Below, one piece after another: positions 52,101 through 63,284 of a stretch of DNA of 64,000 nucleotides. The DNA is from Bolinopsis microptera. Taxonomy: Eukaryota > Ctenophora > Tentaculata > Lobata > Bolinopsidae. The stretch covers positions 12,584,944 to 12,648,943 of the forward strand of contig NC_087083.1 in assembly GCF_026151205.1 (NCBI RefSeq), in the 5' to 3' direction. Within the stretch, counting starts at the first letter, position 1. Every line of letters starts with the position of its first letter. A program made the translations under genes and the position numbers. Under the pieces are notes generated by a model, which was not told the DNA's origin, ran no database searches, and was given only the letters and a program-made list of their open reading frames with translations.

Positions 52101-55100
52101 TCAGGGTAAGAAATATTTAACATTTTTCAGGTTCTTCAAATTATACCTACCTTGGTTTGACTTACTCTCGGTCATTCCCTTTTATTTGGAAATTGTTATG
52201 GTTGCCATGTCTAAGACGAACGTCGCATCGACTATAGAGCATCAAAGAAGTCATGAAAATTCCAGTGAATTATACACTGTCCTAAGAGTAAGTCAGTCAC
52301 TAGTCATCCAGTGTGTAAGTCAATAAGTCAGTGAGTCAGTGAGTCAGTGAGTCAGTGAGTCAGTGAGTCAGTGAGTCAGTGAGCCAGTGAGTCAGTGAGT
52401 CAGTGAGCCAGTGAAATAGTAAGTCAGTGAGTCAGTAAGTCAGTGAGTCAGTGAGCCAGTGAGTTAGTTAGTCAGTGAGTCAGTGAGTCAGTGAGTCAGT
52501 GAGTCAGTGAGTCGGTGAGTCGGTGAGTCGGTGAGTAAGTGAGTCAGTGAGTCAGTGAGTAAGTGAGTCAGTGAGTCAGTGAGTCAGTGAGTCAGTGAGT
52601 CAGTGAGTCAGTGAGTCAGTGAGTCAGTGAGCCAGTGAGTCAGTGAGTCAGTGAGTTAGTAAGCCAGTGAGTCAGTGAGCCAGTGGGTCAGTGAGTCAGT
52701 GAGTCAGTGAGTCAGTAAGTCAGTGAGTCAGTGAGTCAGTGAGTCAGTGAGTCAGTGAGTCAGTGAGCCAGTGAGTCAGTGAGTCAGGGAGCCAGTGAGC
52801 CAGTGAGTCAGTGAGCCAGTGAGTCAGTGAGTTAGTAAGCCAGTGAGTCAGTGAGCCAGTGAGTCAGTGAGTTAGTAAGTCAGTGAGTCAGTGAGTCAGT
52901 GAGTTAGTAGGTCATAAACGTTGATGGTCAATTTTTCAACTTCAAACATGAATTCCTACAATTTTCGTGGAATCTTTCTAAAAACACAACAAGATATGCA
53001 GGATATTCCGAGTAACGCGAGTGTTTAAACTAGTAAGAAGATGTGAGGCCCTTCTAGTCCTGGTCAGAGCACTCTCCAGGACTACGAAAGAGTTGCTGTT
53101 ACTCGCAGCAATGGTTTCTCTCTCGGCTCTGTTGCTTGGATCCGTCATGTACTACGTTGAATACAGTCATGTTAGTTCATTCTCAGCTTTTATCACGACT
53201 ACAATTGTACTTGAAAAACATTTGAAATAAATATAAACTGCACAGGAAAACTTGATTATACATTTCATTCTTTAACAACAGTGTTGTTAAGCTTTTATGT
53301 TATACCTTCCCTGATAACTGTGTTGTTACAACACAGTTATCAGGGAAGGTATAATAAAAACTTAACGAAATGATACATTCAGGAAGTAGCAGAAGCTTGC
53401 AGTAGACAAGGTAGAGAGATGAGTATGAGATGTAAGTTCAATAGTATCCCCAACTCCTGCTGGTGGGCTGTTATCACTATCACTACTGTTGGGTACGGAG
53501 ATATGGTACCTGAAACATTCCCTGGCAAGGTAGAGTTGTAAACTTTAAGTGGTTCTTATTATTGATATTGTGTATCATATTGATAGGTAGCTTAAAGGAC
53601 CAGTTAACTGAAAAAAAAGTTATCCTCATATTTTGACAGATTGTGACAAATAGCAAACTAAGCAACGAGTCGAAATTCCTAAATCTCTAACTGCTCTCTA
53701 ACGCGTGTAAATAGCGTTTGTATTATTTTGGCGATGACGTCATAAAGTCCCTTGCGCGCGCAGAAGAGCTCGTGAGACTGTATTTTACAGGTAGAAAATG
53801 GACATAATACAATGTTTTTCCCTGAATAACTCGAAAAGTAAGTAATTTAGGGTACATGTTGCTTCATAAGTTGTATATAAACATGGCCATTCTGCACAAT
53901 TTGCACGCATTCAAAAACCTTTAGGGCCTTCATAGCCCAATTTACCAGATACCCATAGTTTTGCATGATTTCTGGAACCGAAAATCAGTTTTTCGCTAAT
54001 AACTGAAAAAGTAAGCACTTTAAGGCATATGTTTGTTCGTAAGTCATATATTAATATGCTAATTGCGGTTCTTTTGCACCCTGTCTAAAGACTCTATCAC
54101 GATCCTATCGAAAATGGGCTCAGCACCACGCCCAAAATGGTTTTTGGCGAATTTCTCGAAAAGTAAGGATTTTAGGCCATGTGTTGCTCAATAACTCCCA
54201 TATAAACATGCATATGCGGCTTCGTTTAAGCCTATTTTGAAGTCTCTACGACCTTCAGAAGCAAGGGGTCGGTTACGTTATTGGGTCAATATGGGCGTGG
54301 CCCTCCTGGGTTTTCTCCACGGTCAAAAAAATGTCTCCAAACGAAAATCGTTTATTCATACCTTCGGGAAGGTCTGTGCAAAGTTTCGTGAGTATTTGAA
54401 CATTTGCAGGTTCATTTCCATAAATGTCCATAAATGACTGGACTACACAACTTTAGAGTTAACTTTAGAGAAACTCATAAGTCATTTATCTCAAATCAAG
54501 CTGTTAGTGTCCATGATCAACCTGTGGCGACAATGTTTTACGTGAAATGTAAAAATCAGGAGTAATATAAAAAGTGTATTTTTAGATTAAAGTGCTAGCT
54601 CATAGTTTTAGAATTGTATAGATTAACGTTGGTCGTTTAGCCATCTAACAATCGATCGTGCCGTAATATACGGCCAGAGAATAATAGGGTCTTGGAAATT
54701 CTATAGTTTTTCAGAGGGTCGATTGACTGAACACGTTTGCACTTGGTATTTAAACTTACCAGTAGTTTATTTATGTTATGTACCGATGATAATGCAATTA
54801 GGATAACAACTAGGTAAGCCGTAAGTCTAATTCAAAACACACCGCACACCGTACACTCCAATCAGTATTATTATTTGGTAGACCCGAGACCGGGTATTTT
54901 GGCGGGAATTCTGTTCCCACGGCACTGTTCTGATAGAAGCTACTTCTACTAATGGTCCCAGAGGAACGGCCGTAAAGTAGCCAGACTTCTTGTCTCCTGT
55001 ACTGGCTGACACATGTGGATAAAAGTTATAAATTTCGCTATGCTATAAATATAATTGCTCTCGGAATTGAACAAACTCCTACTTATCTAGATCCTTTCTA

Positions 55101-55894
55101 AATTCGTTAGAGTTTCATGGACTGGGGAAAAATAATCGGTACAGTCTCCCTAGCTGCTTGTGTAATTAAGCAATGAAAACAATCCAAAATTATCACATAT
55201 GACATAAGTTGTAATAGCAGAAACTTTCTAAGCGTACATTCACCCGCCACTGTTCAAGAACCTATATCACTGTTTTAAATCATGACGTGAGCACTGTACA
55301 TCCAATCAGCTATTCCTTTAGTTAGAATGATAGCCAAAACTATAAGGATTTTGGAGAACTAGGGTAATAGTCATAATTCTAAAATTTGAGTGAGTTACAC
55401 GTGTTTTATTGACGATGATAAACATTTGTAATGTAAATTACGCTATGCAAGCGCGCACTGAGGGACTTTATGACGTCACGAGGCCACAGCTTATTATTGC
55501 AATAACACGCGTTACACGTACGCTAGAGAGTTGGTTCTTTCGGCGATACGATTCTTTACCAGTTTGTCACAGCTGATTTAAATCTTAGCCAAATTGGAGA
55601 CTACAAATTTTTCAGTTAACTGGTCCTTTAAGTACACGCTCACAGCTGACAGCAATGTCCTCGTCTCACAAATACAACAAAGTTCACTGCTTCACTATTT
55701 CACTATTTTACTATTTCGGTGTTACAATATTTCTCTATTTCACTAATAACCAAACCTTTCAGATTGTTGGAACGATTGCAGTGTTTCTAGCATTGGTTTT
55801 GATAGCTCTGCCCGCTACGATTATAGTAACTAAATTCAGCGAGGAATACGAAAAGGGAGTCAGTCAAGTTGAACAAGATGATGTTATGGGGTGA
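49169..55894 (+). CDS. Voltage-gated K+ channel alpha subunit (Kv type), ten exons
   Basis: Exons: 49169-49293, 49538-49725, 50378-50447, 50714-50786, 50934-51042, 51300-51435, 52131-52287, 52994-53170, 53383-53529, 55763-55894; 437 aa. An in-frame TAA precedes the ATG. T1 assembly domain at residues 43-140 ([28 protein letters not shown]). S1 about 165-188. S2 ends in [15 protein letters not shown]3 contains [16 protein letters not shown]4 (from 287) has Arg/Lys every third residue. Pore: [15 protein letters not shown], with TVGYGD at 380-385, the K+ selectivity filter. S6 has LPAT instead of Pro-X-Pro. No T1 zinc site was seen, which argues for a Shaker-like class. It should act in the plasma membrane as a tetramer. 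The C-terminus is short (about 25 residues after S6). AATAAA lies at 56025. Confidence 0.93.
49973..50275. mobile_element. 303-bp foldback element with 8-bp target duplication
   Basis: The TIRs GGCAATTCAGTAGTGTGGCA and complement (25 bp) are flanked by TTAAGTGC on both sides (49965-49972, 50276-50283). The interior is a minisatellite of AAGGCACGGTT units. It is non-autonomous and sits in the second intron of the Kv gene. Confidence 0.92.
51436..51960 (+). repeat. 39-bp array of exon ends and splice donors in the Kv gene
   Basis: Starting at the donor of the S2 exon, about ten imperfect copies of a 39-bp unit follow (GTATGTTTTGAGAGTCATCG plus TCATCCCTCGACTTTAGG). Each repeats the last ~36 exon bases and the donor AGG|GTATGT. 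Some copies are replaced by a 27-bp variant (TTTTGATACTGGTAACTTTA). The frame stays open to 51824, encoding [13 protein letters not shown] repeats. Confidence 0.92.
52288..52915 (+). repeat. (GTGAGTCA)n array starting at a Kv splice donor
   Basis: About 75 copies of the octamer GTGAGTCA, with GTGAGCCA, GTAAGTCA and GTTAGTAA variants, begin at the donor GTAAGTCAGTCAC of the S3 exon. Every unit has the GTGAGT or GTAAGT core of a 5' splice site. Confidence 0.93.
53286..53369. repeat. Imperfect inverted repeat, ~40-bp arms
   Basis: GTTATACCTTCCCTGATAAC and its complement flank a short TGTTGTTACAACA centre, just before the pore exon's acceptor. It is a foldback that could pair in the pre-mRNA near that acceptor. 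Confidence 0.8.
53592..55631. mobile_element. 2.0-kb non-autonomous foldback element in the last Kv intron
   Basis: The ends TTAAAGGACCAGTTAACTGA and complement form TIRs. A further inverted pair, GACGTCATAAAGTCCCT and AGGGACTTTATGACGTC, lies at ~53735 and ~55460, so the TIRs extend inward with divergence. TTAA is present at each outer edge. The interior (53.8-54.25 kb) has three diverged ~165-bp tandem units with TCGAAAAGTAAG boxes. No ORF is supported. Confidence 0.78.
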
Positions 55895-57224
55895 AACTAC
55901 CTTATCGGTCATAATCATCACGGATAACTTTTTCACGGACCAAATTTTTCACAGACATTATTATTCACGCTCATGACCGCCCAAAAATTTCCAAAAACGT
56001 TTTGAAAACTTTTGGTGATTTTTTAATAAATGTTTTACTCTTTTTCTGAACTCTAGAATGTGACTGAGGAGTGATTATATTTGTCCTAGTATACTAATAA
56101 GCTAATATAGTAATCGGCTACACATCATATCTACGCATAATGCATATGTAGGGACACACACACTAAAATTAATGGAAATAATTACCGGACTTCAGCGTAA
56201 AAATAACGTCCGTGATAATAATGACCAATATTAATAAGGTAAATAGAAATGAAGCTGATTAGATATAATATTAATGGTAGTAAAACTGTTAATATAATGG
56301 GACTGAAGTCTGAGTGATAGATTTCAGTTTTAAAGGCTGAAATTAATTTATTGAATCAATACACCGTATAACTTTTGACTTTGTTGTTATAATTATATTT
56401 ATACTGTCACAATGTCACATATGAAATATGCATGTTCATGTTGATGTACAATATTCACTATTCAGTCTAGTATCATGAATAATTCAATAAACATATGATA
56501 GAATTGTATGTTATGCCGTAATGTCAATGGTGTTTACCTATAAACATTGAATTTATATTTTTAATGAAAAATTGAGCAGAATTAAATTATTGCATTGCAG
56601 AAAAATATGGAAATAAAGAGATTATGGAGATTTTCGTGAATTTGTGTTTATCTAAGCTAACTAAGTTCTTATACATTATAATTCCGCAACAAATGATTAG
56701 ATTTTTGTCTCATAACACATAAGGTGTCGAGGTGATCACCATTCTCATATCCTCATCATGTCATCATGATTTCATTATTAATAAAGAAAGCCACGGCCAC
56801 GATATGGTTGTAGGTTTATAACCTACCAAGGGCAAGACTTACTGTGCGGCGCTCAGCCTGTCATTCCGCCGAATCGCTAGATCGGCGAGATGCGCTACTG
56901 TGCCTCGCCGAGCTGCGATGAATTGACATCGTCAATTAACAATTATAAGCTCACCATGCTGCTCACTTTGCCCCTCCTGTGCACGCAGTACGCGTAGACG
57001 CATGGCTATGTTATATGTATGTCATATGTATATATATCTATATGTGAAATCCATAAACATTACCAATTTAATGTAAATAAACTTTATAAAATAAAGCAAC
57101 TTTTATAGTTTTATGGCTAGCTGCGCGCGTGTCTTCAAATATAAAATAAAACGAATTTCACCAATTTCGGGTCGCGATTAAAAATTTCGACCGTGGCCGT
57201 GCTATAGCTATACTAGCTAGCTGT
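55895..57224. other. Intergenic, Kv 3' UTR then AT-rich DNA
   Basis: AATAAA at 56025-56030 is the likely Kv polyadenylation site. No gene follows. Near 56790-56900, repeat pieces shared with the 16.6-kb foldback appear (CAGCCTGTCATTCCGCC). Confidence 0.55.
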
Positions 57225-58300
57225 GTAAATGCTTTGTATCACGTTGTGGCCCCCAATGTCGTTTTGCGTTCGCGTTTCTCTATTGTATAGTGTAGAGATT
57301 TTACAGGGGAGCCGCGCACTCGTGCGCGGCGGGTTATACAACGTATGACAATAAATGCTTAAATCATAAATGCTTAAATCATAAATGCTTAAATCATAAA
57401 TGATTACATATTTTTATTATGTGAGTAAGCTGTGGGATTGTAAAATTAGTAAGCTATATCAATTAATTTTGTAAGCTGATTGCAAATGGCGCGCGCGACA
57501 TGAGCATCACTCAGCAGCAAATAATTAGGAGCAGTTTTTGACAATTGTTAATGATGAGGCCCGGCGCGAGCTATTTTGTAGCACTTTCCATCGGGCTAGT
57601 GCATAATATTTCGAGAAGAAAGCGGCGCGCGCTACTTCGAAGAAATTTAGACGAGTAACATCCGTCAAAAGCAGTTAGCATGCAGCGAGCAGCAGTTTTT
57701 TATTTCGGCCTTCCTCAGATCATGTATCTAGATCTGAGATTGTTGCTTTGCGAATTAACAAAGCAACGATTTGAAGTAAAAATGATAGCATGCGCGGCGC
57801 GTCGAACATCGAAGCGGCAAAGTCCTCCAAATTCGGAATCTGCGTTCGAAAATATATCGATTCAAGCTTGTCCATCATTAATGGACTTGGAGGACTTCGC
57901 CGCTTCGACGCGCCGCGCGAACTAGCATTCTTGCTTCGAACTAGTGCATTCTTGCTTCGTCGTCGATCGTTGCTCTGCTTTGCACGCAGAGCAACGATCT
58001 GATCGACGGATTGACATCGTCAATCAATTAATGGACAAGCCATTATTAATGGACAAGCCCGGCGCGCGCTACTTCGAAGAAATTTAGACGAGTAACATCC
58101 GTCATAAATTCAAGTTGGTTTCCACTGTCAGGGGCCCTTTTAGAACAATTGCTAAAATCGACTGTAAAGTAAATTTTGCCATACGTTGTATGACCCGCTG
58201 CGCACGAAGTGCGCGGCTCCCCCTGTACCGTCAGGACGATAGTGAAACTGTCAAGAAAAAATATCGTGTGGGGGTCGCAACGTGATACAAAGTAAATTAG
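57225..58300. mobile_element. Foldback DNA element with nested palindromes
   Basis: The outer arms (57225-57350 and 58178-58300) are diverged inverted repeats including TTTGTATCACGTTG, GCGCACTCGTGCGCGG and CAACGTATGAC. Inside lie palindromes near 57740-57770, 57962-58002 and a large pair GGCGCGTCGAACATCGAAGC / complement at ~57795-57915. A block at 57560-57670 matches 16455-16560. No coding gene is supported. Confidence 0.7.
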
Positions 58301-58593
58301 CTCGCTTGGTTGAAAGCGAATCGCAACGAACAAGCCTTGATAAAATGGAACAGGGGATCGTTTAAGTATTAAAATTATTTTAAGGCATCTTGACAAAAGC
58401 CATTACACACCATAACATCCACGATATACTGCTTTTCACGGGAAAATGAGGCAGTAACGTTAATCTGAGATTAGTATTTTCTTATGAAAAGTATTCCAAT
58501 AGTATTATAAAGTGATATTTATGAGTGCAAACAAAGTAACACACCAAACTATGGTTGAGATTTCTAACTTTGAATTACGATGAAACATAAAGT

Positions 58594-58693
58594 NNNNNNN
58601 NNNNNNNNNNNNNNNNNNNNNNNNNNNNNNNNNNNNNNNNNNNNNNNNNNNNNNNNNNNNNNNNNNNNNNNNNNNNNNNNNNNNNNNNNNNNN
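58594..58693. other. Assembly gap of 100 N
   Basis: A run of exactly 100 N. The round number suggests a scaffold join of unknown true length, so sequence on either side may not be as close as shown. Confidence 0.99.
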
Positions 58694-58832
58694 GAATACG
58701 AAGATCTGCACGATCTCCTGCATGCTCATCTGTGGATATGGGTATAAATACAATAACTTGTTTGTGAATTAATTAGTTCAGTTTACCATCTCAGTTTTCC
58801 TCATCTTAGTTTTCCCATCTCAGTTTCTCATC

Positions 58833-59997
58833 ATGTCTGCTCTTTACGGACGTCTGGTCCAGCTCGAACCAATCGATGCTTATCTTAGGATTAAAATAGC
58901 AGTTCAAGTTCCATTTGAGCTAAAAACTCACTCGTTTAATGTTTGGGCGAAAAATATCAAGAGGATGGCAAGGCGATTGTTAGATAAAGATGTAAGTACT
59001 ATTTGATGATTTTTTTAAATTGTGATAGATGACATGCTCATTCTCTATATCATCTCCAATTTAGATCTGTTACTTTAGCAGTTTGCTAATTAAGTTTAGT
59101 ACTATTGTAAAACGTTACTTTATTTTTTCTTAAAATCTCTGTTTCCCTGTTTTTATTATGTTGAGTACGTTACTCAAATTCGATATTTTCTCAGGTGGAG
59201 GCAACTTATGTCATGAATGGAAATTTCAAGAACATCAAATCCATAAAAGAGCATGCAACATATCTATGTCCGAGATGCCGGACTACACTACCGCTGAATG
59301 ATGCACAGACATCATGTTCAGAATGCACAGCCATCACGGATGAAGAGATCCCCGACTTTTTCTGTGAGAAAGTGAAGATCATTTCAATAACCAATAAAAA
59401 ACTCAAATATAGCAAAGCTATATGCTTTAGAGCTGAATTTAATACCGAAACTATCCAGTCAGAAATGATTTTTGAAAGGTCCTCTCTCTATGATGAGGTA
59501 ATACTTTAACACGTTACGGATAATGAAGATAAAACGTCACCTTATTTTTTATGGTCACGTGATTATCCTACTCGTGAATGTATAATTGGTTCAAGATCGA
59601 GAGGACGGTGCAGATGTACGCTTCTCGTTGGTTAAACACGGTTCATGCTACATGTGTTTATGTCATGTAACCCTGAATGGATAAACTTGATTAATTCACC
59701 ATAAGTCATGACGTTCTGTCATGTCACATGATGCTAAAGTTAAACACGTTACGGGTAATCTGCTTGACAAACCGTTTAATCAGACTTTAGATCCTTTAGT
59801 CGGGATTATTGATTGATTCATCATGACGTTCTGGCTCCTCATCTGCAATACTCCACTATACCTTGCCAGACAATATCATTGTATAATCTTTTTTTCTTCT
59901 TAATGTTAACGCTAATTCTTTACATGTTTTTTTCTCTTTTTTGTCTTAATTTTTTATAATTTGTTTATATTAACAGGCTCCTGAAAGTCTGAACTAA
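58833..59997 (+). CDS. Small zinc-ribbon protein, unknown family
   Basis: Exons 58833-58991, 59195-59497 and 59977-59997 with GT-AG junctions, all phase 0, give 160 aa; if the last intron is kept the protein ends three codons later (VIL). Residues 1-53 are basic and could be part of a beta-rich fold. The middle has CPRC...CSEC, two C-x2-C pairs 15 residues apart, typical of a zinc ribbon. The C-terminal third alternates hydrophobic and charged residues. An OB-fold followed by such a ribbon is seen in replication-protein-A-like single-strand DNA binders, but I cannot show homology. It starts 139 bases after the assembly gap. Confidence 0.6.
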
Positions 59998-60073
59998 AAA
60001 AAGGCAACTGCTCGAGCGAGGGGTTCTAAATTTTAAATCATTCTCGATTTTTTTAAATTATGATCAATACCAA

Positions 60074-60223
60074 ATGAATCGACTCGTTTCCGACTGGATC
60101 ATTTCCAACAAATCGAGGAATAAAAAGGGAGGACGATCTAGTAACTCAAGCAAGGAGGCGCGTTCCCAAATCCTTTCCGCTGCTATGAAGGCGACACCCT
60201 TTTCGATTGTTTGCCGTATGTAC
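60074..60223 (+). CDS. Possible small basic protein
   Basis: An ATG-started frame of about 50 codons, beginning MNRLVSDWIISNKSRN and rich in K, R and S, ends in TAA. Further open pieces follow in other frames to 60527 (for example RSNDKYRAIFIIEIKANLEK), so this may be the remains of one longer decayed gene. No domain is recognised. Confidence 0.2.
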
Positions 60224-60612
60224 TAAGATTTCCAGATCGATCCAATGATAAATATAGAGCAATATTTATAATCGAAATTAAAGCAAATCTTGAGAAAATG
60301 TGCTTAGCGAGAGGTGAGGCCATGCAAAGGACGTACATGGAAGATTGCAGGGTCTTATCGATCTTGTTTCTGAACAAGCGATGTATTCAAGCAAGGCCAA
60401 GGTAAATAGGTATACCCTTATTTCTCGCGAGTTCCCACTTTACGATGATCTTTTTGCGAAACTAAATTATAATTATATTTTATCCACTTTTCTTTCGAAA
60501 GAAAAAACAATGGTTCATAGTTTATAAATTATTCGTTATCATCTCCTACAATTTCCTCACAGGTCGGTAGGTCAAAAGATGAAAAAAGATTAAACATTTA
60601 ACTTCTCTGTCA

Positions 60613-60849
60613 ATGGATAGATCAAAACGCAGAACACGGGGTTTTCGCTTTAGCGTTTCTTCATCGCAAGCTTCAGTCGTTGTAGATGAAAATGACGGCA
60701 TCAAATACTGTTACCATCGGAAATATCTCAAAGTTAAATTACTTGATAAGTACAAAGATAATCGACTTTACAAATTAAAAAATAAAGGCAGATGTTTTCT
60801 GTTTTACCATCGATTTACCAATTTACGTCAATTTACTACAATAGATTAG
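60613..60849 (+). CDS. Possible small basic protein, unknown
   Basis: 78 codons from an ATG, starting MDRSKRRTRGFRFSVSSSQA, then lysine- and tyrosine-rich. No known domain. Its length is near what AT-rich DNA gives by chance, but its composition is more protein-like than its surroundings. Confidence 0.25.
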   Translation: MDRSKRRTRGFRFSVSSSQASVVVDENDGIKYCYHRKYLKVKLLDKYKDNRLYKLKNKGRCFLFYHRFTNLRQFTTID

Positions 60850-61005
60850 TGATAATAGAGAAGCGTGATACGACTAAATATGCCGTATAAAGAAAGTGAA
60901 GTCAGCTTCGGTCATATTTGTGTTTGCGATTTGTTATTGTGGGCTAACTAGATAATAAAGAGAGCCTGTTGTTCATAAGTTTAAGTTTCACCCATATTTC
61001 ACCAC

Positions 61006-62445
61006 GTGTGTAGGATGAAAAAAAAAACTATTACTATTAATTATTACAATTATATTTAACTGTTCCATTATATAAAAAGAAGAGAGTCACCAGTCACTGC
61101 ACCGGTAGGCGGTATATCAGTTAAATCTGTACCATGCGAACGAAATTTTGGCCTTCAAAAATGATAAAAATGATCACATTTTGTCAGCAAACATCGAAAT
61201 TTCATTCATCCACTTTACAACAGTCCACTGTACCACTAATAGGGCCACCAGAACCTGCAAAACCTCGTATTGCACCCATCGCAGAATTCTTTTCCTTATA
61301 TTAATGATTCAGTGCTTTTCAGTGCTTTTCAGTTCTTTTCCTTACTAATGATTCAGTGCTGAAGAAAACTCCAACGAAGTGTTAAAATGTTGACGATACA
61401 GCCTTGAGGAGTGCATACCAAAGTGGTTGGATCTGGGGTTTTTCATTCAGCGAGAAAGCTGGTCCCCCTGTCGCATGGGGATGGTTCTGCACAGATAAAG
61501 TACGTCTTCAGATAGAATGGTGCAAGTTAGATTCTGGTTTGAAGCTCATGACTTTAGCAACGCTTATAAAGACATGCAAGTGTCTGAGAACAAGGGTTAC
61601 AAGCACGCTTGTCATTATTTGATTTCCCCGTTAACTAAAAATTGAAAGTAGAAAACCACTGACGCAGGCAACAACGTAAAGTTACTCGGGATCGACCTCG
61701 GAACGACCATGTGTAGGATGAAAAAAAACCTATTACTATTAATTATTACAATTATATTTAACTGTTCCATTAGTCTGACTGTATATGAAAATTAGGTAGT
61801 TATTTATTTATGTCTTGTAGATTTACAATTATTTAGTTGAATTAAAGATAGTCCTCATTCATGATTGCTTATATAAAAAGAAGAGAGTCACCAGTCACTG
61901 CACCGGTAGGCGTTATATTAGATGAATCTGTACCATACGAACGAAATTTTGGCCTTCAAAAATGATAAAAATTATCACATTTTGTCAGCAAACATCGAAA
62001 TTTCATTCATCCACTTTACAACAGTCCACTGTACCACTAATAGGGCCACCAGTACCTGCAGAACCTCGTATTGCACCCATCGCAGAATTCTTTTCCTTAT
62101 ATTAATGATTCAGTGCTTTTCTTCAGTGCTTTTCAGTTTGTTTTTTTTATAAAACAAAAGTTTTTTCATTCAGCGAGAAAGCTGGTCCCCCTGTCGCATG
62201 GGGATGGTTCTGTACAGATAAAGTACGTCTTCAGATAGAATGGTGCAAGTTAGATTCTGGTTTGAAGCTCATGACTTTAGCAACGCTTATAAAGACATGC
62301 AAGTGACTGAGAACAAGGGTTACAAGCACGCTTGTCATTATTTGATTTCCCCGTTAACTAAAAATTCAAACTAGAAACCATGACTGACGCAGGCAACAAC
62401 GTAAAGTTACTCGGGATCGACCTCGGGACGACCACGACGGTCGTA
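61006..62445 (+). repeat. Tandem duplication of ~700 bp containing an HSP70 start
   Basis: 61006-61708 and 61709 to about 62445 are near-identical direct copies, both beginning TGTGTAGGATGAAAAAAA. The second copy has ~95 extra bases near 61773-61869, lost from or never present in the first. The first copy ends inside the HSP70 coding start (GATCGACCTCGGAACGACC), where the second copy begins. Confidence 0.88.
61872..61899 (+). promoter_or_regulatory. Candidate core promoter, TATA box and initiator
   Basis: TATAAAAAG is followed ~24 bases later by an initiator-like TCACT. The same arrangement stands at 61071 in the first copy of the duplication. It lies ~500 bases upstream of the HSP70-like ATG; no heat-shock element was clear. 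Confidence 0.35.
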
Positions 62446-62649
62446 GCGGAGTTGCACGACGAAACGCCGACGATAGTAACCTGGGAGAACAGCGCGACGG
62501 CGATACTTTTGACCTTTAACCTCGACACCGAAGAAGTGGGGAAAGACCACTCGACCAACGCAGCAGACTTAATTCGCGAGTCAAAGAAGTTTATGGTTCT
62601 ATCAGTCGCATTGTGTCGCTGTTTCGGAAACTGGTGCGTATGTAAATAG
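62380..62649 (+). pseudogene. HSP70 N-terminal fragment
   Basis: From the ATG, residues 10-65 follow the HSP70 nucleotide-binding domain: KLLGIDLGTTTTVVAELHDE (phosphate-1 loop), TPTIVTWENSATA, and AADLIRESKKFM. After residue ~68 similarity stops, and the frame runs on to a TAG-ended tail rich in Cys and Trp. A full HSP70 is ~640 aa, so this is only the first tenth: either exon 1 of a gene whose rest is not visible here, or a truncated copy. The bases are GC-rich with GCG/ACG/GAC codons, unlike neighbouring DNA. Confidence 0.7.
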
Positions 62650-63255
62650 TATGATAATAAATCTGAACCACAAAAAAAGGAGAGGGGATCGAGGATTTCA
62701 GGTAGAGGAAGGTATGAAGGGTATGTTCAAATTACTATTAGAGATTAATTACCAGAAGAATATAAAATTTAAAATATACATGCTTTTTATACTGATGATA
62801 GTTTTGACCTTCGCTTTATCATTCTATTAGCGACACAACAAATAGGACAAATCACCAGGAAGCAGGAGAACTGTCATTTTATTATCGATCTATTTTATTA
62901 TCTATCTACTATCTATCTTTTCACTCGATTACAGTCTTCCGCCAGGAAGCCGTAGTTTACTGAACAGGGGTTTAACCTCTGAGGCGACCCGCGACTGGGC
63001 TATTATTTTATAATTGAATGTATTATAATTATTTTATTAAAGTATAATATTAGAGGTGATAGAAAAATAACTGTAACTATAATTTCCATTGAAGAGCTGA
63101 CGGATACAACCAAATCAGAAAAAAATATATAACTCAATGACCACAAAAAACTAAAAAAAGAAGGATAGTTGTGGAAATAAGAGAATAGGCAACCTAACAC
63201 CCCAGTTCCACAGCCGGATATTATGCCAAATTATTAGACGGAGATCGTCTACTGA
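62650..63255. other. Intergenic, AT-rich, no gene seen
   Basis: AT-rich spacer with CTATCT repeats near 62885-62925. No coding exon is supported. Confidence 0.5.
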
Positions 63256-63284
63256 TATTTCTCCGGATATTTCTCCGGTTTGCA

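Noticed and set aside
52994-53003. CAG at 53001 as the S4 exon acceptor (ATATGCAG|GATATT)
   Set aside because: It puts a stop in frame within nine codons. The AG at 52993 gives the correct S4 repeat of Arg every third residue.
60211-60527. Overlapping small frames that might join into one gene through a 20-base intron
   Set aside because: The only GT-AG pair that links them (near 60213-60236) is too short for a normal intron, so I leave the region as possible decay.
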